Under the pieces are notes generated by a model. That model ran no database searches, was not told where the DNA came from, and saw nothing but the letters and a program-made list of their open reading frames with translations. DNA of 64,000 nt from Streptomyces sp. NBC_01317. GTDB taxonomy: Bacteria; Actinomycetota; Actinomycetes; Streptomycetales; Streptomycetaceae. The stretch spans positions 6,061,001 to 6,125,000 of the forward strand of contig NZ_CP108393.1 of the NCBI RefSeq assembly GCF_035961655.1, given 5' to 3'. A program made the translations under genes and the position numbers. How positions within the stretch are numbered: the first letter of the stretch is position 1; each line of letters starts with the position of its first letter. Of the stretch, positions 1 through 8,866 are shown piece after piece.

Positions 1-430
1 TCCCGGCGGCCCGCACCAGCTCCCGGTGGAAGCCCACCGTGTGCCGCACCTGCGCCGTCCCGTCGGCCGTGCGGTCCGCGTCGTAGAGCGCCGCCACGTG
101 CGGTTCCAGCGCCGAGCAGTCCCGTGCCAGCTTCTCCGCCGCCAGCTCCGCCGCGATCTGCTCCAGGCCGGCCCGTACCGGATAGCTCTCTTCCAGGTCG
201 GCCGCCGTCAGGTTCCGTACCCGTACGCCCTTGTTCGGCGCCGACTCGATCAGCCGCAGGCTCTCCAGCTCCCGCAGCGCCTCCCGCACCGGCGTCTGGC
301 TGACCTGGAGCTCGGTGGCGATCCGCCGCTCGACGATCCGCTCGCCCGGCTTCCAGCGGCCACTGACGATCCCCTCCACGATGTGCTCGCGGATCTGCTC
401 GCGCAGCGAGTGGACGACGGGCGGAGTCAT
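1..430 (-). CDS. GntR-family transcriptional regulator (FadR/FCD type), 3' part outside window
   Basis: The visible 143 residues open with a GntR winged helix (about residues 5-70), including the typical helix-turn-helix stretch TELQVSQTPVREALRELE, followed by the first helices of an FCD-type ligand-binding domain (residues 78 on). The start is the ATG at 428-430, preceded on the minus strand by GAGGAG at 8 nt. The gene runs leftward off the window, so the C-terminal effector domain and the stop are not seen. It lies just downstream of sucB in the same direction, but a terminator hairpin separates them. The family binds short operator palindromes and is released by small acids; the ligand cannot be inferred here. 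Confidence 0.9.
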   Translation of the reverse strand, partial: MTPPVVHSLREQIREHIVEGIVSGRWKPGERIVERRIATELQVSQTPVREALRELESLRLIESAPNKGVRVRNLTAADLEESYPVRAGLEQIAAELAAEKLARDCSALEPHVAALYDADRTADGTAQVRHTVGFHRELVRAAG

Positions 431-474
431 GGGAGGCGCTCCTCGGGGACAGGGTCGATGGGTAGACGATACGG

Positions 475-512
475 CGGCGCCCCCGCCCGGAGTGATCCGG
501 ACAGGGGCGCCG
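475..512 (-). terminator. Rho-independent-type hairpin after sucB
   Basis: Perfect 9-bp arms (475-483 and 504-512, CGGCGCCCC/GGGGCGCCG) enclose a 20-nt loop 28 nt past the sucB stop. There is no U-tract, as is usual for Streptomyces terminators. Confidence 0.6.
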
Positions 513-539
513 TCGCCGTACTGGGTGTCTCCGAGAGCC

Positions 540-2429
540 CTACAGGCCGAGTTCGACCTCGAACTCGCCGGCTTCCAGGATCGCCTTGACCGCCGTCAGG
601 TAACGGGCCGCGTCGGCGCCGTCCACCAGCCGGTGGTCGTAGGAGAGCGCGACGTACGTCATGTCGCGCACCGCGATGGTCTCGCCGAGGTCCGGGTGGT
701 TGATGACCACCGGGCGCCGGACGGTGGCACCGATGCCGAGGATCGCGGCCTGGTTCGGGGGAACGATGATCGTGTCGAACAGCGCACCGCGCGAACCGGT
801 GTTGCTGATGGTGAAGGTGCCGCCGGCCAGGTCGTCCGGCGTGATCTTGCTGGCGCGGACCGCCGCCGCCAGCTCCGCGGTCTTCTTGGAGATACCGGCG
901 ATGTTCAGGTCGCCGGCGCCCTTGATGACCGGGGTCATCAGACCGCGCTCGGAGTCCACCGCGATACCGATGTTCTCGGTGTCGAAGTAGGTGATCGTGC
1001 CTTCGCCCTCGTTGATCCGGGCGTTGATGACCGGGTGGGCCTTCAGCGCCTGGGCCGCGGCCTTGACGAAGAACGGCATCGGCGAGAGCTTGACGCCCTC
1101 CCGGGCCGCGAACGACTCCTTCGCCTGGTTGCGCAGACGCATCAGCTTGGTGATGTCCACCTCGACCACGGAGGTCAGCTGCGCCTGCTCGTGCAGGGCC
1201 TTCATCATGTTGTCGCCGATGACCTTGCGCATCCGGGTCATCTTGACGGTCTGCCCGCGCAGCGGGGACGTCTCCAGCTTCGGCGCCTTCGACGCGGCGG
1301 CCGGGGCCGGCGCGGCGGGGGCGGAAGCGGCTGCCTGCGCGGCTGCCTTGGCGGCCTCCGCGGCGGCGAGGACGTCCTGCTTGCGGATGCGGCCGCCGAC
1401 GCCGGTGCCCTTGACCGAGCCCAGCTCGACACCGTTCTCGGAGGCGAGCTTGCGGACCAGCGGGGTCACGTACGCGCCGTCGTCACCGGCGGTCGCGGCG
1501 GGAGCCGGGGCCGGGGTGGCGGGCTTGGCCGGGGCGGGGGCCGGAGCGGCCTTCTGCGGGGCGGGGGCGGGGGCCGGAGCCGCCGGTGCCTGAGCCGCCG
1601 GGGCGGGCGCGGGCGCGGCGGGCTGCGGAGCCGGAGCCGGAGCCGGCGCGGGAGCCGCCGGAGCCGGTGCCGGTGCCTGGGCGGCCGGGGCGGGAGCCGG
1701 AGCCGCCGCCGGGGCGGGAGCGGCCGGAGCCGCTGCCGGGGCCGGTGCGGCACCCGGAGCGCCGATGACGGCGAGCCGGCCGCCGACCTCGGCGGTCTCG
1801 TCCTCGGCGACCACGATCTCCAGCAGGACGCCGGCGACCGGGGCGGGGATCTCGGTGTCCACCTTGTCGGTGGACACCTCCAGGAGCGGCTCGTCGGCCT
1901 CGACCGACTCACCGACCTCCTTGAGCCAGCGGGTGACGGTGCCCTCGGTGACGCTCTCGCCGAGCGCGGGAAGGACGACATCGGTGCCCTCGGCGCCGCC
2001 GCCGCCCGCCGCTGCCTGCGCGGTGGGGGCGGGAGCCGGGGCCTGGGTCTCGGTCGAGGGGACCGCCGCGGGAGCCGGGGCCGGCTGCTGCGGGGCCGCC
2101 TGGGCCGGAGCCTGCTCCGGGGCGGGGGCCTCCTGGGCGGGGGCCGGTGCGGCCTCGGCGGCCGGGGCCGCGTCGGCCGCGGGCGCGCCGGAGCCGTCGT
2201 CGATGACGGCCAGTTCGGCGCCGACCTCGACGGTCTCGTCCTCGGCGACCTTGATGGACGCGAGCACACCGGCGACGGGCGCGGGAATCTCGGTGTCGAC
2301 CTTGTCGGTGGAGACCTCGAGCAGCGGCTCGTCGGCCTCGACGCGCTCACCCTCGGCCTTCAGCCAGCGGGTGACAGTGCCCTCGGTGACGCTCTCGCCG
2401 AGCGCCGGCAGGGTTACGGAAACCGCCAT
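540..2429 (-). CDS. sucB: Dihydrolipoyl acyltransferase (E2) of a 2-oxoacid dehydrogenase complex
   Basis: This is the 629-residue E2 core of the 2-oxoglutarate (or mixed pyruvate/2-oxoglutarate) dehydrogenase complex. It carries two almost identical lipoyl domains (about 1-77 and 149-224) with lipoylated Lys43 and Lys189, each in an STDK motif. They are joined by very long Ala/Pro linkers (80-148 and 225-315). A peripheral subunit-binding domain follows (about 320-356), then the acyltransferase domain (about 395-629) with the catalytic DHRLVDG motif (His599, Asp603). The ATG start has AGGAG 10 nt upstream. The E3 gene lpdA lies 53 nt upstream on the same strand, so the two are probably co-transcribed. 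In actinobacteria such E2 proteins can serve a hybrid pyruvate/2-oxoglutarate complex; sequence alone does not settle the substrate. Confidence 0.95.
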   Translation of the reverse strand: MAVSVTLPALGESVTEGTVTRWLKAEGERVEADEPLLEVSTDKVDTEIPAPVAGVLASIKVAEDETVEVGAELAVIDDGSGAPAADAAPAAEAAPAPAQEAPAPEQAPAQAAPQQPAPAPAAVPSTETQAPAPAPTAQAAAGGGGAEGTDVVLPALGESVTEGTVTRWLKEVGESVEADEPLLEVSTDKVDTEIPAPVAGVLLEIVVAEDETAEVGGRLAVIGAPGAAPAPAAAPAAPAPAAAPAPAPAAQAPAPAPAAPAPAPAPAPQPAAPAPAPAAQAPAAPAPAPAPQKAAPAPAPAKPATPAPAPAATAGDDGAYVTPLVRKLASENGVELGSVKGTGVGGRIRKQDVLAAAEAAKAAAQAAASAPAAPAPAAASKAPKLETSPLRGQTVKMTRMRKVIGDNMMKALHEQAQLTSVVEVDITKLMRLRNQAKESFAAREGVKLSPMPFFVKAAAQALKAHPVINARINEGEGTITYFDTENIGIAVDSERGLMTPVIKGAGDLNIAGISKKTAELAAAVRASKITPDDLAGGTFTISNTGSRGALFDTIIVPPNQAAILGIGATVRRPVVINHPDLGETIAVRDMTYVALSYDHRLVDGADAARYLTAVKAILEAGEFEVELGL

Positions 2430-2482
2430 GGTTTCAGTTGCTCCTAACGAATGTGCGGTAGGTGGTCGTCGCCCGGACTGAG

Positions 2483-3871
2483 TCAGTCGTGGGAGTGGAG
2501 GGGCTTGCCCGCGAGCGCCAGGTGGGCCTCGCCGAGCGCCTCGTTCTGCGTCGGGTGCGCGTGGATGAGCTGCGCGACCTCGGCCGGCAGAGCCTCCCAG
2601 TTGTAGATCAGCTGAGCTTCGCCGACCTGCTCGCCCATACGGTCACCGACCATGTGGACGCCGACGACGGCGCCGTCCTTGACCTGGACGAGCTTGATCT
2701 CGCCCGCGGTCTTGAGGATCTTGCTCTTGCCGTTGCCCGCGAGGTTGTACTTGAGGGCGACGACCTTGTCCGCGCCGTAGATCTCCTTGGCCTTGGCCTC
2801 GGTGATGCCCACGGAGGCGACCTCGGGGTGGCAGTACGTCACCCGGGGCACGCCGTCGTAGTCGATCGGGACGGTCTTGAGCCCGGCCAGCCGCTCCGCG
2901 ACGAGGATGCCCTCGGCGAAGCCGACGTGGGCGAGCTGGAGGGTCGGGACGAGGTCGCCGACCGCGGAGATCGTCTCCACGTTCGTGCGCATGTACTCGT
3001 CGACGACGACGTAGCCGCGGTCGATCGCGACGCCCTGCTCCTCGTACCCGAGTCCCTGCGAGACCGGGCCGCGGCCGATCGCGACCAGCAGCACCTCCGC
3101 CTCGAAGGTCTTGCCGTCGGCCAGCGTCACGCGGACGCCGTCCTGCGTGTACTCGGCCTTGTCGAAGAACGTGCCGAGGTTGAACTTGATGCCACGCTTG
3201 CGGAAGGCCCGCTCCAGCAGCTTGGAGCTGTTCTCGTCCTCGACCGGGACGAGGTTCTTGAGGCCCTCGATGATCGTGACCTCGGTGCCGAAGGACTTCC
3301 ACGCCGAGGCGAACTCGACGCCGATGACGCCGCCGCCCAGGATGATCGCGGACTCCGGGACGCGGTTCAGCGTCAGCGCGTGGTCCGAGGAGATGATCCG
3401 CTCGCCGTCGATGACCAGACCCGGCAGCGACTTCGGTACGGAACCGGTCGCGAGCAGGACGTGACGGCCCTGGATCCGCTGCCCGTCCACGTCCACGGAG
3501 GTGGGGGAGGACAGCCGGCCCTCACCCTCGATGTACGTCACCTTGCGCGAGGCGACCAGGCCCTGGAGCCCCTTGTACAGGCCGGCGATCACGTCGTCCT
3601 TGTACTTGTGGACGCCCGCGATGTCGATGCCCTCGAAGGTGGCCTTGACCCCGAACTGCTCGCTCTCGCGCGCCTGGTCGGCGATCTCGCCCGCGTGCAG
3701 CAGGGCCTTCGTGGGAATGCAGCCGTTGTGCAGGCAGGTGCCGCCCAGCTTGTTCTTCTCGATCAGTGCGACGTCCAGGCCCAGCTGCGCTCCGCGCAGC
3801 GCCGCGGCGTAACCGCCGCTCCCGCCGCCGAGGATCACTAGGTCGAAAACGGTGCTGGCGTCGTTCGCCAC
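2483..3871 (-). CDS. lpdA: Dihydrolipoyl dehydrogenase (E3)
   Basis: The enzyme reoxidises dihydrolipoyl groups of the E2 protein encoded next door, passing electrons through FAD to NAD+. The N-terminal Rossmann motif GGGSGGYAA (FAD) is followed by the redox-active disulfide in [11 protein letters not shown] (Cys46, Cys51). A second dinucleotide motif [11 protein letters not shown] binds NAD. The C-terminal HAHPTQNE (His439, Glu444) supplies the catalytic base of the partner subunit. I start at the GTG at 3871 because GGAGGA sits 6 nt upstream; an in-frame ATG six codons further upstream has no such site. The length of 462 aa is normal. It is read together with sucB. Confidence 0.96.
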   Translation of the reverse strand: MANDASTVFDLVILGGGSGGYAAALRGAQLGLDVALIEKNKLGGTCLHNGCIPTKALLHAGEIADQARESEQFGVKATFEGIDIAGVHKYKDDVIAGLYKGLQGLVASRKVTYIEGEGRLSSPTSVDVDGQRIQGRHVLLATGSVPKSLPGLVIDGERIISSDHALTLNRVPESAIILGGGVIGVEFASAWKSFGTEVTIIEGLKNLVPVEDENSSKLLERAFRKRGIKFNLGTFFDKAEYTQDGVRVTLADGKTFEAEVLLVAIGRGPVSQGLGYEEQGVAIDRGYVVVDEYMRTNVETISAVGDLVPTLQLAHVGFAEGILVAERLAGLKTVPIDYDGVPRVTYCHPEVASVGITEAKAKEIYGADKVVALKYNLAGNGKSKILKTAGEIKLVQVKDGAVVGVHMVGDRMGEQVGEAQLIYNWEALPAEVAQLIHAHPTQNEALGEAHLALAGKPLHSHD

Positions 3872-4120
3872 GTCACGTCCTCCATGCATGTGCGCCGGGC
3901 GCGGTCATCGATGACCGTCGCGGCGGCTGGTCTTCGGCCGCTGATTCTTCGGCCCTGTGGTGGGGGCCCTGTCCTGCCGAGAACCCATCTTCGCACTTGT
4001 TCACGGCACGCGGGACGCGGGGCCGGGGTCCGGGACGTGTGATGGAGCACCCCCGACGCCGTAACGCCCGCACGAACGTCCGTATTTCTTTGGCTCCCCG
4101 GAGCCGCCCGCCACCGGGGC

Positions 4121-4163
4121 CCGCCCGGTCCGGCCCGCGCCGGGGCGGGACCGGACCGGGCGG
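4121..4163 (-). terminator. Hairpin terminator after pepA
   Basis: Perfect 13-bp arms (4121-4133, CCGCCCGGTCCGG; 4151-4163) enclose a 17-nt loop immediately after the pepA stop. The rest of the 297-bp gap up to lpdA (3872-4168) shows no ORF or other element that I can support. Confidence 0.75.
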
Positions 4164-4168
4164 AAGGC

Positions 4169-5701
4169 TCAGCCCAGGTCGCCGGAGGCGGTGCGCTCGG
4201 CGAGCTTGACCAGGGTGCGGATCGCGGAGCCCGTACCGCCCTTGGGGGTGTAGCCGAACGGCGCCCCCTCGTGGAAGGCGGGGCCCGCGATGTCGAGGTG
4301 CGCCCACGTGATGCCCTCGCCGACGAACTCCTTCAGGAAGAGCCCGGCGACCAGGCCGCCGCCCATCCGCTCACCCATGTTGGCGATGTCGGCGGTGGGG
4401 GAGTCCATGCCCTTGCGCAGGTCGGCGGGGAGCGGCATCGGCCACGAGGCCTCGCCGACCTCCTCGGCGATCTCGTGGATGGACGTACGGAACGCGTCGT
4501 CGTTCGACATGATCCCGAAGGTGCGGTTGCCCAGCGCCAGGACCATCGCGCCCGTCAGCGTCGCCACGTCGACGATCGCGTCGGGGCTCTCCTCCGAGGC
4601 GCGGGTCAGCGCGTCCGCGAGGACCAGCCGCCCCTCCGCGTCGGTGTTGAGGACCTCGACGGTCTTGCCGCTGTACATGCGCAGGACGTCACCCGGGCGG
4701 GTGGCGGAGCCCGAGGGCATGTTCTCGGCCAGGGCGAGCCAGCCCGTGACGTTGACGCGCAGGCCGAGCCGGGCGGCCGTGACGACGGCGGCGAACACGG
4801 CGGCGGCGCCGCTCATGTCGCACTTCATCGTCTCGTTGTGCCCCGGGGGCTTGAGCGAGATGCCGCCCGAGTCGTACGTGATGCCCTTGCCGACCAGGGC
4901 GAGCGTCTTCTCCGCCTCGGGGTGGGTGTACGCGAGCCTCACCAGGCGCGGCGGGTTCACCGAGCCCTGGCCCACGCCGAGGATGCCGCCGAAGCCGCCC
5001 TTGGCGAGCGCCTTCTCATCGAGGACCTGCACCTTGACGCCGTGGTCCTTGCCGGCGGCGGTGGCCACGGCGGCGAAGCCCTCGGGGGTGAGGTCGTTCG
5101 GCGGGGTGTTGATCAGGTCGCGGGCGCGGTTGACCTCCTCGGTCAGCGCGATCGCGCGGTCCGCCGCGGCCTTGTGGGCCTTGTCGCGGGGCTTGGCGCC
5201 CAGCAGGGCGACCTCGCCGAGCGGCAGCTTCGGGCCGTTGCCGTTCTTCTTGGCCGACTTCTCGCCGCCCAGGTAGACGGTGAAGGCGTACGCGCCCAGA
5301 AGGGCGCCCTCGGCGATGGCCTCGACGTCCTCGGCGGCCTCGACGGGCAGCGCGAACGCGGCCTTCTTCGTGCCCGACAGGGCGCGGGCGGCGGCGCCGG
5401 CGGCGCGGCGCAGCGCCTCGGAGCCGTACGCCCCGTCCTTGTCCGGCGCGGAGCCCAGGCCGACCGCGAGGACGACCGGCGACTTCAGGCCGGAGGGGGC
5501 GGGGAGCTTGGTCACCTCGCCCTCGGCGCCCGACGCGCCCAGGGTCTCCAGGACGGCGGCGAGCTTGCCGTCGAACGCCTGGTCCACGGCTTCGGCGCCG
5601 GGCGCGACAACCGGCCCCCCGGCGCCCTTCGCGACGCCGACGACGATCACGTCGGCGCGCAGCGTCGCCGCCCCGGCAGTGCTGAGAGTGAGAGCAGTCA
5701 C
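4169..5701 (-). CDS. pepA: Cytosolic leucyl aminopeptidase (M17)
   Basis: This is a two-zinc aminopeptidase that removes N-terminal residues, mainly leucine, in intracellular peptide turnover. The 510-residue protein has the variable N-terminal domain and the conserved M17 catalytic domain. The metal ligands are visible: Lys272 and Asp277 in GKGITYDSGG, Asp295, and Asp354/Glu356 in the signature NTDAEGRL. The catalytic pair is Lys284 and Arg358. I chose the GTG at 5701, giving MTALTLSTAG. The frame stays open far upstream, but that extension is the antisense-like run through cobS and not real coding. It lies between cobS and lpdA on the same strand, with a 163-bp gap before cobS. Confidence 0.95.
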   Translation of the reverse strand: MTALTLSTAGAATLRADVIVVGVAKGAGGPVVAPGAEAVDQAFDGKLAAVLETLGASGAEGEVTKLPAPSGLKSPVVLAVGLGSAPDKDGAYGSEALRRAAGAAARALSGTKKAAFALPVEAAEDVEAIAEGALLGAYAFTVYLGGEKSAKKNGNGPKLPLGEVALLGAKPRDKAHKAAADRAIALTEEVNRARDLINTPPNDLTPEGFAAVATAAGKDHGVKVQVLDEKALAKGGFGGILGVGQGSVNPPRLVRLAYTHPEAEKTLALVGKGITYDSGGISLKPPGHNETMKCDMSGAAAVFAAVVTAARLGLRVNVTGWLALAENMPSGSATRPGDVLRMYSGKTVEVLNTDAEGRLVLADALTRASEESPDAIVDVATLTGAMVLALGNRTFGIMSNDDAFRTSIHEIAEEVGEASWPMPLPADLRKGMDSPTADIANMGERMGGGLVAGLFLKEFVGEGITWAHLDIAGPAFHEGAPFGYTPKGGTGSAIRTLVKLAERTASGDLG

Positions 5702-5892
5702 GGTGGTGAAATCTCGCTTCCGTTGAGTTTTTCGGCGGTCGAGGGATGGGCCGACCGTGCCCGCCGCATAGTAAGACCGATTCGGCCTGGTGCCCGCCGG
5801 GAAGGAGCCTACGCTCGGTGAGATCCGGCGTTCACGGGGGCGTTGGCCGAGCGGACCCGGGCCCGCGTCCCCCCGCCGGCGGCGGCCGGGGG

Positions 5893-6729
5893 TCAGCCGA
5901 GGGTCAGCACGACGAGTGCGGTGGTGGCGGCGGTTTCGGCCAGGGCGCCCAGGACGTCCCCCGTCATCCCGCCGAAGCGCCGGACGCAGTGCCCGAGCAG
6001 CAGGTGCGCGGCGCCCAGCGCGGCCAGCACCGCCAGGACGTGGTGGACGGACCCGGTGAACCCGAACGCCCCGCCCGCCACCGCGCAGACCGCCGTGGCC
6101 GCCAGCGCCGTGAGCACCGCGGCGCGTACCGGTACGGCTCCGGCGACGGCCGCGCCCAGGCCGTCGGGGCGGGCCGGGGGCACGCCCGCACGGCAGGCGA
6201 GGGTGAGTACGAGCCGGGCGGACACCCCGGACACGGCCAGGGCCACCGCGCCGCGCGCCCCGCCCTGCCCGTACAGCTCGGACACCGCCGCGACCTGCCC
6301 GAGCAGGACGAGCAGCAGCGTGATCACGCCGAACGGGCCGATGTCCGACCGTTTCATGATCCGCAGGGCGTCCTCGGCCGGCTTCCCGCTGCCCAGACCG
6401 TCCGCGGTGTCCGCGAGACCGTCCAGGTGAAGTCCCCGCGTCAGTACGGCCGGTACGGCGACGGCGGCGACGGCCGCGAGGAGGGGGCCGGTACCCGCTC
6501 GCAGCAGGACGGCGCCGACGGCCGCCGCGGCCAGGCCGACCACCAGGCCCACGAGCGGCGCGGCCCGCATCCCGGCGCCGGCGGCCGGCCGGTCCCAGCG
6601 GGTCACCCGGACCGGCAGCACGGTGAGGGTGCCGAAGGCGAAGCGCACGCCGTCGGCGAGCGAGGCGCGTGAGGTGTCCGCCGGTATGCCGCCCGGGGAG
6701 CCGTCCGTGGAGCCGTCGGTGGAAGTCAT
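5893..6729 (-). CDS. cobS: Adenosylcobinamide-GDP ribazoletransferase (cobalamin synthase)
   Basis: This integral membrane enzyme joins adenosylcobinamide-GDP to alpha-ribazole (phosphate), the last step of coenzyme B12 nucleotide-loop assembly. The 278-residue protein is almost entirely hydrophobic helices. It contains the family's acidic signature HLDGLADTADGLGSG (101-115), which binds the nucleotide substrates through Mg2+, and a second conserved run MKRSDIGPFG shortly after. The start is the ATG at 6729; an upstream in-frame extension would overlap the divergent gene's promoter. Its partners cobT and cobU lie about 1 kb upstream on the same strand, separated by one oppositely oriented gene, so cobS has its own promoter. 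Confidence 0.94.
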   Translation of the reverse strand: MTSTDGSTDGSPGGIPADTSRASLADGVRFAFGTLTVLPVRVTRWDRPAAGAGMRAAPLVGLVVGLAAAAVGAVLLRAGTGPLLAAVAAVAVPAVLTRGLHLDGLADTADGLGSGKPAEDALRIMKRSDIGPFGVITLLLVLLGQVAAVSELYGQGGARGAVALAVSGVSARLVLTLACRAGVPPARPDGLGAAVAGAVPVRAAVLTALAATAVCAVAGGAFGFTGSVHHVLAVLAALGAAHLLLGHCVRRFGGMTGDVLGALAETAATTALVVLTLG

Positions 6730-6859
6730 CGCGCGAAGGGTAGCCGGGGGGCGCCACCGGACGCTGACACCCAACGCCCCCTCAAAAGGCGCTGAATCCC
6801 GCAAACTTCCCATACCGTCACGTCGTACCGTCCCGTCCGGCACTCCGGAAGCAGGTGGC

Positions 6860-7618
6860 ATGGGTAACTGGTTTCACCAGAACATCGTCGAGCCGGGCAA
6901 GCTGCCCGCCCTGCTCGCGCTCGCGTCCTTCGTGCTGACCTTCGCGGTGACCCGTACGGTGACCCGGCTCATCCGGGCCGGGAAGGGGCCGTTCCGGAAC
7001 ATCTCACCGGGTGGGATGCATATCCACCATGTGGTCCCGGGGGTGATCCTCACCGTCATCGGCGGCTTCGGCGCGGTCGGCAGCGGGACGCAGGGGGTCA
7101 CGGCCTGCGTGTGCGCGGTGATCTTCGGCCTCGGCGCGGGGCTCGTGCTGGACGAGTTCGCGCTGATCCTCCACCTCCAGGACGTCTACTGGTCCGAGCA
7201 GGGGCGCCAGAGCGTGGAGGTGGTGGTCACGGCGGCGGCGCTGGCGCTGCTGGTGCTCAGCGGGTTCTCGCCGGTGGAGGTCAACTCCCTGACGACCCAG
7301 CAGCAGGAGAACCGGACGTCGGTGATCGCCACGCTCCTCGTCAACTTCGCCTTCGTGCTGATCGCGGCGTTCAAGGGCAAGCTGCGCATGGCGCTGGTCG
7401 GCACGCTGGTGCCGTTCGTGGCGCTCACCGGCGCGATCCGGCTGGCGCGGCCGGGCTCGCCCTGGGCCAAACGCTTCTACCGGGGGCGCCACAAGAAGCG
7501 GGCGAGAAGCACGTTGCGCGCCTACCACCACGACAAACGCTGGGTGGGGCCGCGACGCCGCTTCCAGGACCTGATCGGCGGCGCCCCGAGCCCGGACCCG
7601 GCGCGGACCCCGCACTGA
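6860..7618 (+). CDS. Conserved integral membrane protein of unknown function
   Basis: A 252-residue protein that I recognise only as a conserved actinomycete membrane protein. It has about five to six hydrophobic segments, two of them separated by a short GMHIHHVVPG loop rich in His. A cytoplasmic-looking basic tail follows (about 205-252, with RGRHKKRARS). The start is the ATG at 6860 with GGAAG 8 nt upstream; the longer frame starting at 6623 would run through the cobS 5' end. It is divergent from cobS and convergent with cobT. The two His residues in MHIHH (loop near residue 55) could bind a metal, but no family function is known to me. Confidence 0.8.
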   Translation: MGNWFHQNIVEPGKLPALLALASFVLTFAVTRTVTRLIRAGKGPFRNISPGGMHIHHVVPGVILTVIGGFGAVGSGTQGVTACVCAVIFGLGAGLVLDEFALILHLQDVYWSEQGRQSVEVVVTAAALALLVLSGFSPVEVNSLTTQQQENRTSVIATLLVNFAFVLIAAFKGKLRMALVGTLVPFVALTGAIRLARPGSPWAKRFYRGRHKKRARSTLRAYHHDKRWVGPRRRFQDLIGGAPSPDPARTPH

Positions 7619-7666
7619 GGGGGCCCGCGTGCGCCGGTACGAAGGCGGGCGCGAGGTCAGATGAGG

Positions 7667-8779
7667 TCAGTCCGTCTCGTCCTCCGCCTCGTCCTCCGCC
7701 TCGTCCTCCGTGTCCTTCTCGGGAGCGGGGGAGAGGGGCGCCTCCGGCAGTTCCGCCGCCAGGGCGGCCGCCGCCTGGACCAGGGGCAGGGCGAGCAGCG
7801 CCCCCGTACCCTCGCCGACCGTGACGCCCTGGTCGAGCAGCGGCACCAGCGCCATCCGGTCCAGCGCCTTCGCCTGGGCGGGCTCGCCGCTCATGTGGCC
7901 CGCCAGCCACCAGTCGGGCGCGCGGAACGCCGCCCGCTGGCCGACCAGCGCGCAGGCCGCCGACACCACACCGTCCAGGACCACCGGCACCCGGCGCACC
8001 GCGCTCTGGAGCAGGAAGCCCGTCATCGCCGCCAGATCCGCGCCGCCCACCGTCGCCAGCAGCTCCAACTGGTCGCCGAGGACCGGCCGCGCCCGGCGCA
8101 GCGCGTCCCGGACGGCCGCGCACTTGCGCATCCACGCCAGGTCGTCGATGCCCGCGCTGCCGCGCCCGGTGACCACCGAGGCGTCCGTGCCGCACAGGGC
8201 GGCGATCAGGGTGGAGGCCGGAGTCGTACCGCCGACGCTCAGATCGCCCAGGACGAGCAGATCCGTACCGGAGTCCGCCTCCTCGTCGGCGACGCGCATG
8301 CCGAGGCGTACGGCCTGCTCGGCCTCCTCGAACGTCAGCGCGTTCTCGATGTCGATACGGCCGCTGCCGCGCCGCACCCGGTGCCGTACGACCTCGTCGG
8401 GCAGCAGCCCGGGATCGCAGTCCAGTCCGGCGTCGATGATCCGCACCGGCACGCCCGCCCTGCGGGCCAGCACGGCGGCGGGGCTCGCGCCCTCCAGCAC
8501 GGCCCGCACCAGTTCGTGCGTACTGCCCGCGGGGCGTCCCGACACGTTCAGCGAGGCCACCCCGTGGTCACCGGCGAACACCACCGCACGCGGCTGCCGG
8601 ATCGCCCTGACCGGGACGGACCCCTGCGCGGCGGAGAGCCACTCGCCCAGCTCGTCGAGGCGCCCGAGAAACCCGGGCGGCACGACCAGCCGCTCGCGGC
8701 GTTCCTCGGCGTCACGCCGCGTACCGCCGTCGGGGCGCTCGATCAGATCGGAGAAGTCGTCGAGATTAAGCGAGCTCAT
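7667..8779 (-). CDS. cobT: Nicotinate-nucleotide--dimethylbenzimidazole phosphoribosyltransferase
   Basis: CobT makes alpha-ribazole phosphate from dimethylbenzimidazole and nicotinate mononucleotide, activating the lower ligand of B12. The 370-residue protein shows the expected fold and motifs, including AVVFAGDHGVA near residue 70 and the glycine-rich GGADLAAMTGFL stretch. The catalytic Glu is expected near the C-terminal GEGTGALLALP segment. The ATG at 8779 has no ribosome site, but TAGTGT (minus strand, 8787-8792) sits 7 nt upstream, which fits a leaderless transcript. The last 20 or so residues are an acidic tail made by a 12-bp tandem repeat (EDEAEDEAEDE). It lies 87 bp downstream of cobU. 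Confidence 0.94.
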   Translation of the reverse strand: MSSLNLDDFSDLIERPDGGTRRDAEERRERLVVPPGFLGRLDELGEWLSAAQGSVPVRAIRQPRAVVFAGDHGVASLNVSGRPAGSTHELVRAVLEGASPAAVLARRAGVPVRIIDAGLDCDPGLLPDEVVRHRVRRGSGRIDIENALTFEEAEQAVRLGMRVADEEADSGTDLLVLGDLSVGGTTPASTLIAALCGTDASVVTGRGSAGIDDLAWMRKCAAVRDALRRARPVLGDQLELLATVGGADLAAMTGFLLQSAVRRVPVVLDGVVSAACALVGQRAAFRAPDWWLAGHMSGEPAQAKALDRMALVPLLDQGVTVGEGTGALLALPLVQAAAALAAELPEAPLSPAPEKDTEDEAEDEAEDETD

Positions 8780-8866
8780 TCGCCGAACACTAGCGAACCC
8801 GGCCGTGGTTGAACGGCGGTGGGATCGGGGGCGTCGCGAGCCTCGACCCGCGGTGTCGCCCCCGCC

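Noticed and set aside
231..2447. Long open frame (738 aa) on the plus strand opposite sucB
   Set aside because: It is a GC-rich antisense shadow made by the Ala/Pro-rich linkers of sucB; the minus-strand frame has clear lipoyl and acyltransferase motifs.
4169..6757. 862-aa frame joining pepA to a long N-terminal extension
   Set aside because: The first 350 codons lie out of frame over cobS and read as Arg/Gly/Ala shadow; pepA begins at the GTG at 5701.
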